Assembly (NCBI GenBank): GCA_900079695.1
Contig: LT599022.1
Location: forward strand, 896,287-960,286
Direction of reading: 5' to 3'
Length of the DNA: 64,000 bases
Source of the DNA: an uncultured Alphaproteobacteria bacterium
GTDB lineage: Bacteria; Pseudomonadota; Alphaproteobacteria; Rhodospirillales; Rhodospirillaceae
In this document: positions 59,382-64,000 of the stretch, piece after piece
Layout: each line of letters starts with the position of its first letter
Position numbering within the stretch: position 1 is the stretch's first letter
The notes under the pieces: generated by a model
Database searches by the model: none
Told to the model about the DNA's origin: nothing
What the model saw: only the letters and a program-made list of their open reading frames with translations
Position numbers and translations under genes: made by a program

Positions 59382-61331
59382 GTCGCCCCTCCCGCAGGGG
59401 CGTGGATTGAAACTGCCCCAATCAGCCACCGCTGGCCGGTGGACCATCGTCGCCCCTCCCGCAGGGGCGTGGATTGAAACACCTCAGCGGCATGCTCACT
59501 CAGATGGAGGTGGGTCGCCCCTCCCGCAGGGGCGTGGATTGAAACGCCAGCTTGTTTGCCAGGGTGGTTTTACCGGACGTCGCCCCTCCCGCAGGGGCGT
59601 GGATTGAAACTCCAAAAGAAAAGGCCCGCACGAAGCGGGCCTTGTCGCCCCTCCCGCAGGGGCGTGGATTGAAACAGTGCGAGAATCGCCGTCAAGCAAC
59701 CGATTCGGAGTCGCCCCTCCCGCAGGGGCGTGGATTGAAACCCGCTTGCCCGCGCCGCCGCCCTGTCGGTGTCGGTCGCCCCTCCCGCAGGGGCGTGGAT
59801 TGAAACCGCGCTTGAGAACATCCTAAGAACGCGAGATGATCGTCGCCCCTCCCGCAGGGGCGTGGATTGAAACAACCTCGCCTTCGGTAATCTTGCTCAT
59901 GTCGGGGTGTCGCCCCTCCCGCAGGGGCGTGGATTGAAACGTCGAAGCTCCGCGACACGTCTGCTCCGCTTGAGTCGCCCCTCCCGCAGGGGCGTGGATT
60001 GAAACACTTCGTAGAACTGCCGCGCAACCTGCTGGATTGTCGCCCCTCCCGCAGGGGCGTGGATTGAAACCTGTCTATGCCATACCAGACGCCCCGCGTG
60101 TTCACGTCGCCCCTCCCGCAGGGGCGTGGATTGAAACACGGGCGATGGCCTCGACGGCGGCCGGGAACTCTCGTCGCCCCTCCCGCAGGGGCGTGGATTG
60201 AAACCGACCGACACCGCCTCCATCGACGCCGCCGTGGCGGTCGCCCCTCCCGCAGGGGCGTGGATTGAAACGAGAGCTGCTCGGGGTCGAGCTTGTCGGG
60301 CGTGTTGGTCGCCCCTCCCGCAGGGGCGTGGATTGAAACCAACGCCGCGCGCAGTAAGGGCGGCAACTCCCGCGTCGCCCCTCCCGCAGGGGCGTGGATT
60401 GAAACACTCAGACCGGGCTAATCCACCGAAATAATCTACGTCGCCCCTCCCGCAGGGGCGTGGATTGAAACACCAGACCGACGACACCGACGACGAGCGT
60501 AGGCTCGTCGCCCCTCCCGCAGGGGCGTGGATTGAAACTGGTTTAGAGCGAACACGTCATCACCAATGAAGCCGTCGCCCCTCCCGCAGGGGCGTGGATT
60601 GAAACAGCGTCGAGATACCTTGGAGGATGGTGAGGATCCAGGTCGCCCCTCCCGCAGGGGCGTGGATTGAAACCACCACGCCGTGTCCCAGGGCCAGCGC
60701 CAGCGCGGTCGCCCCTCCCGCAGGGGCGTGGATTGAAACCCACCGGAACGGTCGCTCGTTGCCCGGGCGTAGGTCGCCCCTCCCGCAGGGGCGTGGATTG
60801 AAACTCCGCAAGGCGGCGGAGGCGTTTCGCTGGTACGAGTCGCCCCTCCCGCAGGGGCGTGGATTGAAACTGCTTATGCTCCGCCTTCGTTCCCGGGGTT
60901 GGAAGTCGCCCCTCCCGCAGGGGCGTGGATTGAAACGCGAATGCCCTTGGTGGGGCGGGCACGGTGCGTCGTCGCCCCTCCCGCAGGGGCGTGGATTGAA
61001 ACAGTCTCAACCTCCCGGCCCAACGGCTCCGCTTAGTCGCCCCTCCCGCAGGGGCGTGGATTGAAACGGGTCGTATTTCGCCGCCTCGATGGTGGTGGCG
61101 CGTCGCCCCTCCCGCAGGGGCGTGGATTGAAACGTCCCACAGCAGCAGGTTGCGCTCGGTGCGGACGTCGCCCCTCCCGCAGGGGCGTGGATTGAAACAA
61201 CCAGATTTCGGCGAACATCCGCACCCCCGGCACGTCGCCCCTCCCGCAGGGGCGTGGATTGAAACCCAGCTTCTGGGGCTTGCTCCAACTTGGGTGGCGG
61301 TCGCCCCTCCCGGAGGGGCGTGGATTGAAAC
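59382..61331 (+). CRISPR. Type I-C CRISPR array, 30 repeats, 29 spacers
   Basis: Thirty 32-nt repeats start every 65-68 bp from 59382 to 61300; spacers are 33-36 nt. Each repeat begins GTCGCCCCTCCCGCAGGGGC and ends GTGGATTGAAAC, the ATTGAAAC end being typical. A 7-bp stem (CGCCCCT/AGGGGCG) around a CCCGC loop would be the Cas5c site. The last repeat alone has a C-to-G change in the loop, which marks the leader-distal end and fits the leader beside cas2. Repeat uniformity implies an active or recently active array. Confidence 0.98.
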
Positions 61332-61354
61332 GAATCGACCGTGAAGCAACTGCG

Positions 61355-61398
61355 GCGGGGCGATAGATTCCCGCGGGTTGGATTTTCATTTTCGTTTT
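61355..61398 (+). terminator. Possible terminator after the array
   Basis: A short GCGGG/CCCGC stem (61355-61374) followed by a T-rich stretch with runs of four to seven T (61383-61401). Weak stem, so tentative. Confidence 0.3.
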
Positions 61399-61472
61399 TT
61401 TGCGTCTCCGCCCGGAGCCTTCGGCGGGTTCGCGGGTTTTTCCTCCAGCCGCAATCGCACGGAGGATTGGTC

Positions 61473-62495
61473 ATGGACATGCGGGAACTGGTCGACACCG
61501 CGGCGCGGATGGTCGCCGACGACAAGGGGCTGCTGGCGATGGACGAGAGCACCGGCACCGCCGACAAGCGCTTCGCCGCTCTCGGCATTCCGCAGACCGT
61601 CGAGATGCGGCGGGCGTACCGCGAGTGGATCGTCGAGACGCCGGGGTTCGCCGACAGCATCGGCGGCGCGATCCTCGCCGACGAGACGATCCGCCAGACC
61701 AAGAGCGACGGCACGCCGTTCGCGAAGGCGCTCGACGCCCTCGGCGTGGTGCCGGGGATCAAGGTCGACAAGGGAGCCAAGCCGCTCGCCGGGCACCCGG
61801 GGGAAAAGGTTACCGAGGGCCTCGACGGCCTGCGCGGCCGCCTCGCCGAATATCGCGACCTCGGCGCGCGCTTCGCCAAGTGGCGCGCGGTGATCGCGAT
61901 CGGCGACGGCCTGCCGAGCGCCGCCTGCCTCGCGGTCAACGCCCACGCGCTGGCGCGCTACGCCGCGCTGTGTCAGGAGGCGGGGATCGTGCCGGTGGTG
62001 GAACCCGAAGTGCTGATGGACGGCAACCACGATCTCGAACGCTGTTTCGCGGTCACCGAGCAAACCCTGCGCGCCACCTTCGCCGAGCTTTCGGCGCAGC
62101 GGGTGCTGCTCGAAGGAATGGTGCTGAAGCCCAACATGGTGGTGCCGGGCCTCGCCTGCCCGCACCAGCCGGGAGCCGAGGAGATCGCCGACGCCACCGT
62201 CGCCTGCCTGCTGCGCACGGTTCCGGCGGCGGTTCCGGCGGTGGCGTTCCTCTCCGGCGGGCAGAGCGCGGAAGACGCCTCGGCGCGCCTCAACGCGATG
62301 AACCTGCGCTACCGCGCCCGCCTGCCGTGGGCGCTCACCTTCTCCTACGCGCGGGCGATCCAGCAGCCGGCGATGGAGCTGTGGCACGGCGACCCGGAAA
62401 ACGTGAGCGCCGCCCAGGCCGCCCTCGCCCGCCGCGCCGCCCTCAACCGCGCCGCGCGGCGCGGCGAATACACGCCGGAGATGGAAGCGGCGTAA
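61473..62495 (+). CDS. Class I fructose-bisphosphate aldolase
   Basis: 340 residues, class I (Schiff-base) aldolase of the vertebrate-like type. DDKGLLAMDESTGTADKRFA at the N-terminus, the catalytic lysine Lys219 in GMVLKPNMVVPG, and FLSGGQSAEDAS are typical. It splits fructose-1,6-bisphosphate into two triose phosphates. ATG 61473 has GGAGG 9 bases upstream. It directly follows the array but is a housekeeping gene. Confidence 0.94.
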   Translation: MDMRELVDTAARMVADDKGLLAMDESTGTADKRFAALGIPQTVEMRRAYREWIVETPGFADSIGGAILADETIRQTKSDGTPFAKALDALGVVPGIKVDKGAKPLAGHPGEKVTEGLDGLRGRLAEYRDLGARFAKWRAVIAIGDGLPSAACLAVNAHALARYAALCQEAGIVPVVEPEVLMDGNHDLERCFAVTEQTLRATFAELSAQRVLLEGMVLKPNMVVPGLACPHQPGAEEIADATVACLLRTVPAAVPAVAFLSGGQSAEDASARLNAMNLRYRARLPWALTFSYARAIQQPAMELWHGDPENVSAAQAALARRAALNRAARRGEYTPEMEAA

Positions 62496-62498
62496 CGC

Positions 62499-64000
62499 TC
62501 AGATCGCGTAGACGACGCGAAACACCCCCCAGCGCCGCCCGCGCACGCGGATCGGCACGTTGAGGTCCTTGAGCATCGGCATGTTGTCGGGCCCGAGGTC
62601 GCGCAGATAGGTTTGCAGCAGATAGGCGCCGTCGGCCGCGGCGGCGGCGCGACCGGTGGCGTCGGTAATCAGGCGGCGCTGACGGCAATGGGTGGCGTTC
62701 CACGCCGGATCGTCGCTCTGCGGGTGAGAATAGGCGCGCAGATGGACGCCGAGGTAGCCGTTGCGGTCGATCGCGCAGGCGCCGGAGATGCGCGGATCGG
62801 CGGCGGCCACCGGCTCCTGGATCTCGGGCAGGACGCGGTCGGCGTAATCGATGAAGCGGGTGCGATATTGCACTGGATTGGTGCCGGGGATCGGCACGTA
62901 GGTTTCGTCGAACAGGTCGTCGAGGGTGAGCGCCCCGGTCGCGAGGCCGGTCTCGAACGCCGCCTCGATCTTGCGCGCCGCGTCGGCGGTAAGGCGGATG
63001 AACGGCCAGTCGAGGGCGTCGGCGCCGCCGAGGAACTCCGCCAGCCGGGCGCGCGCCCCGGCGTCGGGTGGCGAGAGCGACAGCGTCGCCCCCTCCGCGT
63101 CGGCGGCGACGATCTGCGCCGGAATTCGGCCGAGCACGCCGAGATCGAGGTCCCCGCTTCCCCGCTCCGGCAGATCCGCCACGGCGACCCGCGCCCACTC
63201 GGGCGTCAACTCCAGCAACGTCACCGGCCGCTCCGCGCCGTCGAACCGCAGCCCGGCTTCGAGAGGCACGGCAACCCGCGCCACGCCGTCGTCGTCGCGC
63301 GTCACCGCATAGCGCATCACCACCCCGAGGCGGCGTTCGAGATCGGCCAGACTCCTGGCGGTGGCGACGTTCTGATCGCGGGCGGCGGCGGCGGCCTCGC
63401 CGACCGCCTCGGCCTCCGCCGCGATATCGCGCACCGCGCGCGCCGCCTCGGCCGCGCCCGCGGCGGCGGAAGCGGCGCTGCGGCTCATCTCGCCGGTCGC
63501 GGAGGCCTGCTGGCCGACCGCGCCCGCGGCCTCGCGCGAGGTTGCGGCGAGGTCGCCGACGGTGCGGGCGACGCCGCCGATCGCCGTCACCGAACTCGCG
63601 ATCGCCGCCTGGATGTCGGCGATCTGGGTCTGGATCTCGGTGGCGGCTTCGGCGGTCTGGTTGGCGAGGGTGCGCACCTCCGATGCCACCACCGCGAACC
63701 CCTTGCCCGCGTCGCCCGCGCGTGCCGCCTCGATCGTCGCGTTCAACGCCAGCAGGTTGGTCTGCGCGGCGATGCCGCCGATCACGTCGACGACCTTGCG
63801 AATCGCCTCCGAGGCGCGGCTGAGGCCGCCGATCGTTTCGCTCGCCTGCGCGGCTTCGGCCACCGCGGCCTCGGCCATTTCCGTCGAGCGCCCGACGAGA
63901 CCGTCGATCTGCCGGATCGAGGCGGCCATCTGCTCGTTGGCCGCCGCCACCGACTCGACGTCGCGGGTGGCGCGTTCGGAGCTTTCCGCGGCCGCTCCGG
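62499..64000 (-). CDS. Methyl-accepting chemotaxis protein with C-terminal sensory module (5' end outside window)
   Basis: Partial, about 500 residues to the window edge. The MCP signalling hairpin ([20 protein letters not shown] and [13 protein letters not shown]) comes first and is followed by more than 250 residues. These include a segment resembling a degenerate PilZ domain ([13 protein letters not shown], then [20 protein letters not shown]) and a C-terminal block with a [20 protein letters not shown] end like sensory modules of Rhodospirillales chemoreceptors. Placing the sensor after the signalling part is unusual for textbook MCPs. It converges with the aldolase gene with 3 bp between. 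Confidence 0.9.
   Translation of the reverse strand, partial: GAAAESSERATRDVESVAAANEQMAASIRQIDGLVGRSTEMAEAAVAEAAQASETIGGLSRASEAIRKVVDVIGGIAAQTNLLALNATIEAARAGDAGKGFAVVASEVRTLANQTAEAATEIQTQIADIQAAIASSVTAIGGVARTVGDLAATSREAAGAVGQQASATGEMSRSAASAAAGAAEAARAVRDIAAEAEAVGEAAAAARDQNVATARSLADLERRLGVVMRYAVTRDDDGVARVAVPLEAGLRFDGAERPVTLLELTPEWARVAVADLPERGSGDLDLGVLGRIPAQIVAADAEGATLSLSPPDAGARARLAEFLGGADALDWPFIRLTADAARKIEAAFETGLATGALTLDDLFDETYVPIPGTNPVQYRTRFIDYADRVLPEIQEPVAAADPRISGACAIDRNGYLGVHLRAYSHPQSDDPAWNATHCRQRRLITDATGRAAAAADGAYLLQTYLRDLGPDNMPMLKDLNVPIRVRGRRWGVFRVVYAI

Noticed and set aside
59374-61389. Several open frames on both strands through the repeat array
   Set aside because: They consist of the translated repeats (NPRPCGRGD, APPAGAWIET) alternating with spacers; not genes.

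Overview
The window is high-GC DNA (codons end mostly in G or C) with the gene order and families of an alphaproteobacterium, most likely of the Rhodospirillales. Pointers are the ruvCAB-ybgC-tolQRAB-pal-cpoB-tilS-ftsH-folP-glmM run, the short zapA locus with a 6S-like RNA beside 5-formyl-THF cyclo-ligase, DUF2336, HisZ, RpoH, and a C-terminal sensory module on a chemoreceptor. Nearly all of the sequence is coding.

Layout. 1-6.7 kb: the end of a chemoreceptor, then a leftward cluster of AraC regulator, MFS transporter, TonB receptor and methyltransferase that looks like a siderophore or metallophore unit, then a LysR gene divergent from a D-tartrate dehydratase (tarD). 8.1-13.7 kb: hemG, DUF2336 protein, a small protein, two tRNA-Glu genes, a JAMM protease, a small membrane protein, an RluD-type pseudouridine synthase and rpoH. 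13.8-16.4 kb: a membrane protein and a degenerate (pseudo)kinase with a C-terminal anchor. 16.4-36.7 kb: an almost unbroken leftward housekeeping block: purA, hisZ, thiD, glmM, folP, ftsH, tilS, cpoB, pal, tolBARQ, ybgC, ruvBAC, yebC, a YmdB-type phosphoesterase, 5-FCL, a 6S RNA candidate, zapA and a coiled-coil protein. It couples peptidoglycan precursor synthesis, outer-membrane constriction, cell division and recombination. 36.8-47.8 kb: thiE, an MXKDX-type secreted peptide, two LysR regulators, an AbrB-type permease, a quinone oxidoreductase, an SDR, an FkbM methyltransferase, a GlmS that lacks its glutaminase half, glmU, gph and tRNA-Val.

47.9-61.3 kb is the accessory region: a complete type I-C CRISPR-Cas locus (cas3-cas5c-cas8c-cas7c-cas4-cas1-cas2, leader, 30 repeats and 29 spacers). 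Upstream lie four genes not standard for I-C: a CSIC-motif protein, a PcfJ-HIRAN protein, a WYL-domain regulator and a membrane-anchored protein. A 13-bp element of form NAAWCKGTCACSY occurs in front of the CSIC gene, in the PcfJ-HIRAN/WYL divergent promoter, and twice in the divergent promoter of cas3 and the membrane protein. I propose a WYL-controlled regulon joining these genes to the interference module. cas8c carries a strong internal ribosome-binding site and in-frame ATG that would give Cas11c.

61.5-64 kb: class I fructose-bisphosphate aldolase and a second, truncated chemoreceptor. There are no insertion sequences, integrases or rRNA genes. No stretch above 300 bases lacks a feature.
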